DNA of 64,000 bases, from positions 1-64,000 of the forward strand of contig JAKPAB010000124.1 in assembly GCA_029779695.1 (NCBI GenBank), written 5' to 3'. Both the position numbers and the translations under genes were made by a program. The notes under the pieces were generated by a model. The model saw only the letters and a list, made by a program, of their open reading frames with translations, made no database searches and was not told the DNA's origin. This document shows positions 9,055-19,101 of the stretch, one piece after another. Origin of the DNA: Bacillota bacterium. GTDB taxonomy: Bacteria > Bacillota > Clostridia > Lachnospirales > Lachnospiraceae. Position 1 is the stretch's first letter; every line of letters begins with the position of its first letter.

Positions 9055-10068
9055 TTATAAATGATTTTCTAGTTTTACTTTTTCGAGCTTTTCATCATTG
9101 ATATTTTTACCCCAGAAGCTAACAGCCTCATTGAGCCATCCCTCTGCGTTGGTTCCGATTCCCAGTCCTACACCATGGGGAACTCTGTAGAACTGCTGAT
9201 ACATATATGGGACGTTATGCCTCTTGAATGCCTTATGCAAAACATCCGTATGAGATCCTGAACGAACCAGTATGTCATCATCTCCTGTAAACATATAAGT
9301 AGGCGGAAATCCATCATCTACCCAACTCTGAACACACAGAGACTCCTTTTCTTCCTTGCTTGGATGAATACCAAACATAAAGAAATTGCCACGCTCTGAA
9401 AACCATATTCCGATCAGTCCATCCCATATATTCCAATAAGGATGGTCCATCCAATGGTTGATATTAGTCCATGGATAACCGATCATCAACGCTCCTGGTT
9501 TAAGTGTCCCATACTTTTTATAACCATAGAATTCTGAACCATATATCCCGGCCAGATTGCCACCTGCCGAAAACCCTACCAGCCCATAATCCTCAGGTAT
9601 CACATTCAGCTCTTCAGCATGGTCCGTCATAAACTGAACCGTTCTTGCCAGATCCTTCATAGGTGCATGAGAAGAACATTTTATACCGGTTCGATATTCC
9701 AATACAACTGCTGTGATATCAAGCTTATTTAGCCCGGCTGCTATAGAATAGCCTTCTGCCTCAGTTATGCAGTGAGCGTACCCACCTCCCGGCAAAACAA
9801 TGGCATAATGTCCCTTTTCACCACTATCATTAGGAAATATTGTTATTCTTACATCTATCAGATCCTTATTCTCAGATATTTCACTCATTGAATATAGCGG
9901 TTGCTGTCGCCATTTTCCTTTTTTTATTAGCTCTATACGTCTCGCACGGCCTATTCTTTTTTTATTGGCTCTATACGCGACTATATACATCTTGGCTACC
10001 ATAAATATGGTAAGGAGAAGTGATAATCCGAAATAGACGTATAATATCCTTAAAATTCCATGTATCAT
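9055..10068 (-). CDS. Alpha/beta hydrolase (esterase-like) with N-terminal transmembrane segment
   Basis: LPGGGYAHCITEAEGY, VGFSAGGNLAG nucleophile elbow, hydrophobic N-terminus. Confidence 0.85.
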   Translation of the reverse strand: MIHGILRILYVYFGLSLLLTIFMVAKMYIVAYRANKKRIGRARRIELIKKGKWRQQPLYSMSEISENKDLIDVRITIFPNDSGEKGHYAIVLPGGGYAHCITEAEGYSIAAGLNKLDITAVVLEYRTGIKCSSHAPMKDLARTVQFMTDHAEELNVIPEDYGLVGFSAGGNLAGIYGSEFYGYKKYGTLKPGALMIGYPWTNINHWMDHPYWNIWDGLIGIWFSERGNFFMFGIHPSKEEKESLCVQSWVDDGFPPTYMFTGDDDILVRSGSHTDVLHKAFKRHNVPYMYQQFYRVPHGVGLGIGTNAEGWLNEAVSFWGKNINDEKLEKVKLENHL

Positions 10069-10087
10069 ACTATTTTATCGTCTCCCA

Positions 10088-10357
10088 TCAGCCCTGGAGA
10101 CCTCTGGTCTGTCTATCCATATCTTCTACAACGATATCATATATCTCGCCCTTAGTTCTGCAATATTCCAGCACCAGCCATGGTTCGTTGGTATGAAAAT
10201 GAAGTTTTATAAGGTCCTCATCGCCTACACATAGAAGCTCATCACCATCAAAGGTATCAGCAATATGATCCCTGATATCATCTACATCTAGCTCTTCATC
10301 ATTTTCTGGTTCTAAAAGTAACTGAGTATCATAACGAAATTCAATAGTCTGTTGCAT
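10088..10357 (-). CDS. Standalone domain resembling the C-terminal part of DAK-phosphatase/FakA(YloV)-type proteins
   Basis: GDELLCVGDEDLIKLHFHTNEPWLVLEYCRTKGEIYDIVVEDMDRQ; RBS AAGGAGATTAAAA-ATG at 10357. Confidence 0.6.
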   Translation of the reverse strand: MQQTIEFRYDTQLLLEPENDEELDVDDIRDHIADTFDGDELLCVGDEDLIKLHFHTNEPWLVLEYCRTKGEIYDIVVEDMDRQTRGLQG

Positions 10358-10407
10358 TTTTAATCTCCTTTTATCTAGCACTTGCTTTCTAATACTAATA
10401 ACAGCTT

Positions 10408-12987
10408 TTACCTTCTGGTATATCTTCTTCTTTTCTGTCTTGCTTTTTCAACCCGCTTTTCGGCTTTTATTTCATCTTGCCTTTTTTTTCTGGCAGCTGA
10501 CCTTTCATCGAATCTATTTATCCAATCACCAATCATAGTGAGATATTTCATAAATGGGATCGTCGCGATCGCAATCAGAGAAAACAGCATAGCACATTTT
10601 AATGAAACTGTCGTAATTTCAAATAAAGAATTGAAAAAATATGCTGTAACTCCCAGTCCTGCTATACATCCTCCTATAACCGCACCACGATATCTATTAA
10701 GAGGTGCTGCAATCTGAAATAGAATGATATATCCGACTACACCTAATAGAAATGTTGCTGCAACAGATACATCTGTCTGGCTTACATCAAATATAATTCC
10801 AAATTCTACTAGTACTGCTATAGCCAAAAAGTCCGTCAACGCTGCAGGAAGGCTCTTTATCATTACCCTCTTGATAAACTTACCCTTTATCCTCTGATTA
10901 CTTGGCTCTAGCGCTAGGAAGAATGCCGGGAAGCCTATATTAAATGTACTTATCAGTGTGATCTGAGCTGGTTTAAGCGGATAATTTATTATATTGATTA
11001 TGGCAAAAACAGCTAGAAGCACCGAGAATATATTCTTGACCAAAAACAGGCTGGCAGATCTCTGAATATTATTTATTACTCGCCTTCCCTCTCCGACTAT
11101 CTGCGGAAGGTGGGAAAAATCAGAATCCAAAAGAACTACCTGTGATGACTGTACCGCTGCATCAGACCCTGATGCCATAGCTATAGAACAATCTGCGTCC
11201 TTCATTGCCAGTATGTCATTGACACCATCTCCTGTCATGGCTACTGTATGTCCATCGGCCTTCAGTGCCTTGACTATGCTTCGCTTCTGTTCCGGTGTAA
11301 CTCTTCCAAATACGGTAATTTCCCGAACAGCTCTTTGTATATCCTCAGGAGTCTTTAACGTGCTGGCGTCGACATAATTTTCAGCTCCGCTGATTCTGGC
11401 CTGTTTTGCCACTTCTGATACTGTCTTGGGGTTATCTCCTGATATGACCTTGACCTCGACACCTTGTTTTTTAAAGTAACTAAAGGTTCTGACTGCATTT
11501 TCCCTTATAGGGTTCTGAAGTAGCACAAAGCACTCAGGTACCACTGGATACTCCAACACTCCATCCCTTGGAACAGGAACTGAACCTTGCCCATAAGTGC
11601 AAAAAGCAAGTACCCTAAATCCCCTTTTCATATATCGTTCGAGCTGATCTGAGTATTTCACCAGAGAATCTCGAAGCAATATATCAGGAGCTCCCATTAG
11701 AAATGTCTTGTCTTCGAATCTTACAGCTGAGAATTTATATCTGGAAGAAAATGGAAATGTTTCTATTATTCTTCTATTTCTTTTTTCAACAAAAAATTTT
11801 CTCATGGCCTCCATGGTCATGTTATCATCGCTTAAGCTCCCAAGATAGGATTCGATATATGATCTCGTTTCTGACGATATTTCCGATGTAGGCTCTTTGG
11901 TTGCGGTGCTATTAACCTTATTGTCATTATATGCTTCCGAAGCATGCTTTATCGGCCTTATATTGCCATCAGAATCAACTATCTCATCAGGATAGTCTCC
12001 TTCATCACTTGCAAAGAGCTCGGCCTCATTTTCTGTATTATCAGGTCTTACGACCTCAGCCACCAACATCTTGGTATCTGTTATGGTTCCTGTTTTATCA
12101 ACGCACAGAACATCTACCCTTGCCAGTGATTCTATGCTCTTCATATTATGAAGCATTACCTGCTTCATAGCCAGCCTTACGGAACTCATAGCCAGCGTTA
12201 CACTTACCAACAGATACAGGCCTTCCGGAACCATTCCTATAACTGCTGCAACCATGGATGTTACACTTTTACTGAAGTCCGTTCCCATAAAATAAAATGA
12301 CTGAACGAACAATATCGTGCCAAGAGGAATCAGTAGAATACCCATGACCTTTACAATAAGGTCTATTGACCTTACCATTTCGGACTGTTCTTCTTCTGAC
12401 AGTGACTTTGCCTGTTTCATCAGTCTGTTTATATATGAGTTTTCGCCAACCTCTGTCAGTACTGCCTTCGCCTCACCAGAGACCACAAAACTTCCTGACA
12501 TTAGCTCTTGATCTCTGGTCTTATGAATCTCCTCAGATTCTCCTGTTAGCAGAGATTCATTGACATACACTTCACCTGATATAACCCTAGCGTCTGCTGG
12601 AATCTGTGCACCAGACTTTAATATTATCACGTCTCCCAGAACCAGCTTCTCCACGTCTATTTTCCTAGACACCTCATCACGGATAACAGTGGCATTAGGT
12701 GTATTTAGGATAGACAGCTTATCCAGGACATTTTTTGCATAAATCTCCTGTGCTATTCCAATTAATGTATTCGCAAAAATTACCGGTAAAAACGTAAGGC
12801 TGTTATAGCTTCCCGCAACTATCAGCAGAATAGAAATAACCAGAAAAATGAAGTTGAAAAAAGTAAAGACATTTTCTTTTACAATGTCTCGTATCGTTTT
12901 CTGAGCTTTTTCAGTTCCCTTATTTCCCTTTCCCGATTCATAAAGCCTTGCAGCTTCTCTTTCGGTAAGTCCGATCATCCTATGCAT
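10408..12987 (-). CDS. Cation-translocating P-type ATPase (CtpE-like)
   Basis: TGES, DKTGTITDTKM, MTGDGVNDILAMKDADCSIAMASGSDAA. Confidence 0.92.
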   Translation of the reverse strand: MHRMIGLTEREAARLYESGKGNKGTEKAQKTIRDIVKENVFTFFNFIFLVISILLIVAGSYNSLTFLPVIFANTLIGIAQEIYAKNVLDKLSILNTPNATVIRDEVSRKIDVEKLVLGDVIILKSGAQIPADARVISGEVYVNESLLTGESEEIHKTRDQELMSGSFVVSGEAKAVLTEVGENSYINRLMKQAKSLSEEEQSEMVRSIDLIVKVMGILLIPLGTILFVQSFYFMGTDFSKSVTSMVAAVIGMVPEGLYLLVSVTLAMSSVRLAMKQVMLHNMKSIESLARVDVLCVDKTGTITDTKMLVAEVVRPDNTENEAELFASDEGDYPDEIVDSDGNIRPIKHASEAYNDNKVNSTATKEPTSEISSETRSYIESYLGSLSDDNMTMEAMRKFFVEKRNRRIIETFPFSSRYKFSAVRFEDKTFLMGAPDILLRDSLVKYSDQLERYMKRGFRVLAFCTYGQGSVPVPRDGVLEYPVVPECFVLLQNPIRENAVRTFSYFKKQGVEVKVISGDNPKTVSEVAKQARISGAENYVDASTLKTPEDIQRAVREITVFGRVTPEQKRSIVKALKADGHTVAMTGDGVNDILAMKDADCSIAMASGSDAAVQSSQVVLLDSDFSHLPQIVGEGRRVINNIQRSASLFLVKNIFSVLLAVFAIINIINYPLKPAQITLISTFNIGFPAFFLALEPSNQRIKGKFIKRVMIKSLPAALTDFLAIAVLVEFGIIFDVSQTDVSVAATFLLGVVGYIILFQIAAPLNRYRGAVIGGCIAGLGVTAYFFNSLFEITTVSLKCAMLFSLIAIATIPFMKYLTMIGDWINRFDERSAARKKRQDEIKAEKRVEKARQKRRRYTRR

Positions 12988-13002
12988 CTCCGTATCTCTA
13001 TA

Positions 13003-13797
13003 TTAAATACTTAAATATTTCAAAATAAAAAACTTAACCAAGTAATAGATACCCACTATCAAAACCGTTGCCACAATTGAGGTTCCACCATGTCTTGTGA
13101 TATATTGTTCTCTTTTTTCATTCGACAGCATATCCACTTTTCTCTTTAAGGCATCTATATGATCCATTAGAAATCTATTGGCAAAAATTGCAATTATGAT
13201 ATCTATCAGAATAGTACCAATCGATTTTGTATCGATTACTGTGAAAACCGCATCGATTCCTAAAAGTGCCACCGTCCAGGCGTACATTTTATGATATGCA
13301 AACCATATCGGTCCTAGCAAGAATGCCCACCAGTTCCATGTGAATATAGAATTTCTTTCCTTCATCTGCTTGAATCTAAGGATATACATCCAGCCATTAT
13401 CACCGATCAGCTTCTCTTCTTCAGTCAGCTCAGTATTACCGGACTCTTCGTCCATTTTTTTATATATCTCATCCTGAGACATATTGAGTTCATTCAGGTA
13501 TCTTTCCCGAAATTCCTTCATACTTTTTTCTAGGCTCTCGCGTTCTGCCTTTTTATCGTCATTACTTTCTTTATTGCTGTCTTTATCACTGTCTTCATCA
13601 AGGACATTTTTGATATTTTTATCATTATAATCGATAACGTCTCTTGAATCTTCTCCCGACAGCATTACATCAAAATTAGATCCTACCGGATCATATTCGG
13701 ATACATGTTTCCAGTCTGGTCCTACCACTGTCTTACATGCATAACATATTTTTGAATGATCAGCGAGCTTAGCGCCGCAGTTATTACATATAATCAT
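13003..13797 (-). CDS. Zinc-ribbon + DUF2628-like membrane protein
   Basis: MIICNNCGAKLADHSKICYACK; FTWNWWAFLLGPIWFAYHKMY. Confidence 0.75.
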   Translation of the reverse strand: MIICNNCGAKLADHSKICYACKTVVGPDWKHVSEYDPVGSNFDVMLSGEDSRDVIDYNDKNIKNVLDEDSDKDSNKESNDDKKAERESLEKSMKEFRERYLNELNMSQDEIYKKMDEESGNTELTEEEKLIGDNGWMYILRFKQMKERNSIFTWNWWAFLLGPIWFAYHKMYAWTVALLGIDAVFTVIDTKSIGTILIDIIIAIFANRFLMDHIDALKRKVDMLSNEKREQYITRHGGTSIVATVLIVGIYYLVKFFILKYLSI

Positions 13798-13874
13798 GTA
13801 TTGATCGCCCTTTCAAAATAGACCTTTGTTCAGAAAGATTACAATAATTATAGCAGATTAGGCTATAACAAAAC

Positions 13875-13907
13875 AGAGTTCCCAAGATAAACTCGAGAAC
13901 TCTTGTT
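13875..13907 (-). terminator. Intrinsic terminator after kdpE
   Basis: Minus AGAGTTCtcgagtttatcttggGAACTCTGTTTTGTT. Confidence 0.55.
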
Positions 13908-13908
13908 G

Positions 13909-14634
13909 TTATTTAACCTGTTCAGGTTGTCTCAGCATTCTATACCCAATGCCGATATGTGTCTGTATATAGATAGAATTACCGGAATCCGGTTCGATTT
14001 TTTTCCTAAGTGTTGCCATAAAAACTCTGAGTGACGGGATCTCACTACTGGAGTACACTCCCCACACCTGTTCAATAAGGTATTTCTGCGTAAGGACTTT
14101 GCCCATATTCCTTGCAAGAACACATAGAAGCTTGTATTCATTAGGCGTCAGATGAACTTCAATATCGTCTACCCATACGCATCCGCTTCCCATGTCTATT
14201 TTTAGATTGCCACTTGTAATTACAGCTTCCTTGCCATTTTCCTGTTTTGATGTCTGTAGTCTTCGAATAGTAACACGTATTCTTGCCAAAAGTTCTTCGA
14301 CAGAAAACGGCTTGATCATATAATCATCAGCACCGTTATCCAAAGCCTCGATCTTATCTGCATCATCAGTTCTGGCACTAATAACTATTATAGGCATATC
14401 AGACCAAGTACGAATTTTCTTGATTATCTCGTTTCCATCGATATCCGGAAGTCCCAGGTCCAGGAGAACTACATCAGGATTATAAGTAGATGCCTCGAGA
14501 ATTGCCTGTGCTCCATTTTTAGCCCATATATTCTTGATTCCATGAGCTTCCAGCGTTGTTCTTATCAGGTTCCTAACCGGAAGATCATCTTCAACTATGA
14601 GTATTAAAACCCCATTGCTTTTTTCCTTATTCAT
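13909..14634 (-). CDS. kdpE: KdpE-type response regulator
   Basis: Receiver VVLLDLGLPDIDG + OmpR-type winged helix (HLTPNEYKLLCVLARNMGKVLT). Confidence 0.88.
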   Translation of the reverse strand: MNKEKSNGVLILIVEDDLPVRNLIRTTLEAHGIKNIWAKNGAQAILEASTYNPDVVLLDLGLPDIDGNEIIKKIRTWSDMPIIVISARTDDADKIEALDNGADDYMIKPFSVEELLARIRVTIRRLQTSKQENGKEAVITSGNLKIDMGSGCVWVDDIEVHLTPNEYKLLCVLARNMGKVLTQKYLIEQVWGVYSSSEIPSLRVFMATLRKKIEPDSGNSIYIQTHIGIGYRMLRQPEQVK

Positions 14635-16600
14635 TCAGTTCTATTTCCTTTCCGGGAAGCGTAAATGAAATAATTGTCCCATGTGGAAGATTGTCCCTAA
14701 CATCTATATTACCATTATGCAGTTCTACGATAGATTTGCAAATAGCCAGTCCCAGTCCCATACTTCTAGAGCTATCGCTGCTCACCCTGTTTTCCGTATA
14801 ATACATCTCAAAAATATGTTTTTTGGCATCATCAGAAATTCCAGGACCGTTATCATATATCTCCGTTTTAACCATACCATCTCCGGATAATTCAGATCTA
14901 ATGGTTATTTTCGATCCTATCTTGGAGTATTTCATTGCATTATTAATTATATTAATAAGTAATTGAACGATCAAATGTGTATCAACATGGACAAAAAGTA
15001 ATTTGCCTGAAGGTACCACTGTAATATCATATTCAGACTTTCTTCTGGATACATGAATAAGTGCTTCCTCTAGAATGTCATCCATCAGTTCATCCGTCAT
15101 TGACAGATTGATCTGGCCGTCCTCCATTTTACTTGCCGACAATAGATTTTCTACCAGTTCAATCAACCACATAGAATCATCATATATATCCGCCGCCATC
15201 TTTTTCTTTTCCGTTTCTTCGAAACGTTCCGGATCATAATAGAGGTTGCTGGCATGTCCTGATATTGATGTAAGAGGTGTGCGAAGATCATGTGATATAG
15301 ATCTGATAATGTTTGCTCTTGTCCGTTCCTTATCCGCTCTTTGGAGTGCTTCTTCCTTTTTTCTGATATTATGAAGATTGTCCATAGCTATGGCACATTC
15401 TCCCAATATAGAAAGCATGATCTCTAACTCAAAATTATCTATGTCGGTTGTAACGTATATTCCTACTACACCATATACATGATTCCCTATCCTAATAGAA
15501 TAATAACGGCATTTTGCATCGGGGAATCTTTTCGTTCCTCGACCTGCACAGTGCATATCATCCATTACACTTTTTGCGATTTTTCGTTCCTCATCTGATA
15601 AAAGATCCTCAGATGTATCATTCTTATATATGTATATCTCCGGATTCTTCTCTTCGGGAGCATAAATAACAATAGTCTGTTTAAGTAGATTCCTCAGCTG
15701 CTCTGCTGTGATCTTCAGTATTTCTCCTTCTGAGTCAGACTTTTGAAACAATCGACTGGCCTCAAGGAGAATTTTGGTTCTATACGCGTACTCTGCTGAT
15801 TTTTTTGTGTTATATTTCAGTCTTGACGCAAGAGAACCTGTTACCATGGCAGATATAAACATAACTGCAAAAGTAACAGGATAATCATTTCTAAATGTAA
15901 ATAATGTATATCTGGGTTCCATAAATAAGAAGTTAAAAACAAAAACTCCCAAAATCGACGATATAAATATAACCGAATAGCCCTCTGTTATAATGGAAAT
16001 AGCCAATACTCCCAGTATATACAATGTGATTATATTAACATCACTAAACCCAGACAGTTGAAATAGCATGCCTATTAACGAAGCAACCGTAAGTACTGCA
16101 AAACTTTTCATCATTCCTCTCAGAAAGTTTTTTCCTGAAAAGGGTATAAAGTGTGGTCTTACATACTTCGAAAAAGCTGACTCTGGAACCACATATATCT
16201 CAAGACCCGGTGCAAGTTCGCTTAATCTAACTACCAGATTGGATGTATTTATCAAAAATCCTGAATGAGCAGGGCTGTTTCCTATTACGATTATATCTGT
16301 TCCTGATTCATTGGCATATTCTGCCATTTGAAGTGCAACATCCTCTGCGAATACTGTTTCAACTGACGCCCCCAGTCTCTTTGCCAGATTTATGTTAGAA
16401 TCCAGTCTACTTCTATCTTCTATAGATTTAAATGAATCAGCTTTTGCAGATATATATAGTGCTGTCAGTACTCCGCCTGTCATCTCCATTAGATGTGCTG
16501 CTGCTCTTATTATCTTCTCATTGGACGGTGATGAAGAGACTCCAACTAGAATTCTCGGCGAATCCACACTACTGATGTCATCCATGCAAGTGCCTCCCAT
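14627..16600 (-). CDS. KdpD-like sensor histidine kinase lacking the N-terminal KdpD ATPase domain (USP + DUF4118 + GAF-like + HisKA/HATPase)
   Basis: USP-like N-terminus, four-TM DUF4118 segment, SHDLRTPLTSISGHASNL, GLGLAICKSIVELHNG; overlaps kdpE start. Confidence 0.88.
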   Translation of the reverse strand: MGGTCMDDISSVDSPRILVGVSSSPSNEKIIRAAAHLMEMTGGVLTALYISAKADSFKSIEDRSRLDSNINLAKRLGASVETVFAEDVALQMAEYANESGTDIIVIGNSPAHSGFLINTSNLVVRLSELAPGLEIYVVPESAFSKYVRPHFIPFSGKNFLRGMMKSFAVLTVASLIGMLFQLSGFSDVNIITLYILGVLAISIITEGYSVIFISSILGVFVFNFLFMEPRYTLFTFRNDYPVTFAVMFISAMVTGSLASRLKYNTKKSAEYAYRTKILLEASRLFQKSDSEGEILKITAEQLRNLLKQTIVIYAPEEKNPEIYIYKNDTSEDLLSDEERKIAKSVMDDMHCAGRGTKRFPDAKCRYYSIRIGNHVYGVVGIYVTTDIDNFELEIMLSILGECAIAMDNLHNIRKKEEALQRADKERTRANIIRSISHDLRTPLTSISGHASNLYYDPERFEETEKKKMAADIYDDSMWLIELVENLLSASKMEDGQINLSMTDELMDDILEEALIHVSRRKSEYDITVVPSGKLLFVHVDTHLIVQLLINIINNAMKYSKIGSKITIRSELSGDGMVKTEIYDNGPGISDDAKKHIFEMYYTENRVSSDSSRSMGLGLAICKSIVELHNGNIDVRDNLPHGTIISFTLPGKEIELNE

Positions 16601-16777
16601 TAACTACGCATATTATCTATAATAAATAATAACAGTTTTTTTGCCAAATTAATACACTACTATAATCGCCAATATTGTTATTGCTATAAATTTATCTTTA
16701 ATAATATACCTTCTGGAGGATAAGCTATATACATTTCGCTATGCAAATTAGTAACGTTTAATAAAGCTAGGTGATTA

Positions 16778-17425
16778 TCAGATTTTAAAGCACTTCTTCA
16801 AAGTTTCCATACTTCCAAGTACGAGGATAGAATCATCTTTTCCAAATATTGTATCAGGACTTACAAAATAGACAAGTGTTCCTTTTTTTCTGATTCCTAC
16901 GATATTAAGGTTGTATTTCTGACGAATATCAAGGTCTTCAAGCGCTTTATCAGCCCATTTTCCCGGTACCTTGATTTCGATTATTGATGCCTGAGGATCT
17001 ATCTCGATATAATCAAGTACGTTCTCTGATGTATATCTGATTGCTGCCCATCTTCCCATTTCACGCTCAGGGTATACCACATGATCCGCTCCATTTTTCA
17101 GAAGGAATTTTGCCTGAACATCCTCTGCTGCCCTAGCAATGATCTTTTTGGCACCAAGCTCGCTTAACAGTGATGTTGTTTCCAGAGACATCTGGAAATT
17201 AGAGCTTATTGTCACATAGCATACATCATAATTCCTGACACCAAGTGATTTAAGGAATGTAAGATTAGTGCTGTTTCCAATGATTCCCTGTGTGACATAA
17301 TCCATACTTTCTTCCAAACGTTCCTCACTTATATCAACTCCCATGATCTCACATCCCTGATCCTTTAATGCAATTGATAAATATTTTCCAAATCTTCCCA
17401 ATCCTATTACGAGAACTGATTTCAT
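16778..17425 (-). CDS. trkA: TrkA/KtrA family potassium uptake regulatory subunit
   Basis: SVLVIGLGRFGKYLSIALKDQGCEIMGVD RCK_N plus RCK_C-like domain. Confidence 0.9.
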   Translation of the reverse strand: MKSVLVIGLGRFGKYLSIALKDQGCEIMGVDISEERLEESMDYVTQGIIGNSTNLTFLKSLGVRNYDVCYVTISSNFQMSLETTSLLSELGAKKIIARAAEDVQAKFLLKNGADHVVYPEREMGRWAAIRYTSENVLDYIEIDPQASIIEIKVPGKWADKALEDLDIRQKYNLNIVGIRKKGTLVYFVSPDTIFGKDDSILVLGSMETLKKCFKI

Positions 17426-17558
17426 AATTAATTTTTCCTTTCAAATCAAACAACAATATTCTTATTAGTTTTGCTTATGTCTGATTACCGTATTTTTTAG
17501 TTCTGCCTATATCTAATAATTCTTTTTTATATGTGTTAATCTTTTTACATTAAGCTTA

Positions 17559-17587
17559 TTTATACATTAATCTTATTAATGTATAAA
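17559..17587. repeat. Perfect inverted repeat TTTATACATTAAT-CTT-ATTAATGTATAAA between trkH and trkA
   Basis: 13-bp arms, 3-nt spacer, read directly. Confidence 0.85.
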
Positions 17588-17601
17588 TCTTTATTTAAAC
17601 T

Positions 17602-18957
17602 TTAGCCTACTGTTATTCCTTCGTGAGGTCTTCTCTCAAATGTGCATACTTTTCTATGAAGTGTACCAAATATGAGTGTCAATCCTCCTACTCGTCCGAT
17701 AAACATAAGGAGCATAAGTATATCTCTTGATGCCTGACTTAGATGTGGAGTTATTCCTGTTGTCAGTCCAACCGTACCAAGTGCCGATGCGACCTCAAAG
17801 AAGCAGTTTCCTACAGGAATATTTTCAATCACACTTATGATCAAACCTGAACTAAAGAAAAGAAATGCATACATAAACATAACTCCAATTGCATTTCTTA
17901 CCACATCTCCATGGATTTCTCTTTTGAAAAATATTACATGATTTTTTCTCTGATATATCGATCTGGCTGTTCCAAGAATTACTGCAAATGTTGTTACTTT
18001 CATACCTCCGGCTGTTGATCCCGGAGCACCTCCGATTAGCATCAGTAATGTAGTTATTGCTTTTCCAGATGAGCTCATAGATCCATAATCAGTTGTGTTA
18101 AAGCCTGCTGTTCTTGGTGTTACTGCCTGGAAAATAGATGAAAGCAACCTGGTACTTCCAGGCATATTTTTATTTTCAAAAAAATAAAATAGCAATGTCG
18201 GAATAAGTATTAGGAAAAATGTCGTTGATATGATTACCTTAGACTGCATCCTGTAACGCTTTATATGTATGTTATGTTTCTTAATATCTGCCCATGTTAG
18301 GAATCCAATTCCTCCACAGATTATAAGTGCTGCTATTGTCAGAACTATCACGGGATTAGCCGCATATGATGTAAGCGAAGTGAATTTTCCGGTATGAGTT
18401 CCCATAATATCAAATCCAGCATTACAAAACGCTGAGATCGAGTGGAATATCGACATCCAAATTCCTGTTTTTATTCCATAATCTCTCGAATAGACAGGGA
18501 ACATTATGAGTGCACCTATTCCTTCGATTGTAAATGTAATAATGAGAATAAACCTTGTCAGCCTTACTATTCCTCCGACCTCTGGTGCAGAAATTGCCTC
18601 CTGCATCACTGTTCTTTGTTCAAGTCCGATCTTTTTTCCTGCTAAGAGCGCAAAAAAAGCACTGGTAGTTATTACTCCCAGTCCACCGATCTGAATCAAT
18701 GTAATTACTACAATCTGTCCGAACATCGACCATGCCTGTGCCGTGTCCCTTACAACAAGTCCTGTTACGCATACCGCTGATACTGCTGTAAACATCGCAT
18801 CCGATGCAGGTGTCCATTCATGAACTCTGGATGCAAGTGGAGTCATAAGAATAAGAGTTCCTATTGTTATAACCAGTGCAAATCCAAGTACAATCATCTG
18901 GAAATTGTTCATTCTGTTTTTAATAGCGGATTTTTTGTTTTTCAAAATTTTAAGCAT
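17602..18957 (-). CDS. trkH: TrkH/KtrB family potassium transporter
   Basis: VSAVCVTGLVV, GGAPGSTAGGMKVTTF, ASALGTVGLTTGIT selectivity-filter-like repeats. Confidence 0.92.
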   Translation of the reverse strand: MLKILKNKKSAIKNRMNNFQMIVLGFALVITIGTLILMTPLASRVHEWTPASDAMFTAVSAVCVTGLVVRDTAQAWSMFGQIVVITLIQIGGLGVITTSAFFALLAGKKIGLEQRTVMQEAISAPEVGGIVRLTRFILIITFTIEGIGALIMFPVYSRDYGIKTGIWMSIFHSISAFCNAGFDIMGTHTGKFTSLTSYAANPVIVLTIAALIICGGIGFLTWADIKKHNIHIKRYRMQSKVIISTTFFLILIPTLLFYFFENKNMPGSTRLLSSIFQAVTPRTAGFNTTDYGSMSSSGKAITTLLMLIGGAPGSTAGGMKVTTFAVILGTARSIYQRKNHVIFFKREIHGDVVRNAIGVMFMYAFLFFSSGLIISVIENIPVGNCFFEVASALGTVGLTTGITPHLSQASRDILMLLMFIGRVGGLTLIFGTLHRKVCTFERRPHEGITVG

Positions 18958-19101
18958 AAAATACCCTTAGCTCCTCTTTTCTAACCAACGCCCATTATAG
19001 AAATTATAACGTTAAATCCGTGCTAAGAAAGAGCTAAAGGTATAAAGATTGTATTAAGATTATTGTTATTCTACTATAGTCCTTTAAATAATTATCTTTT
19101 T

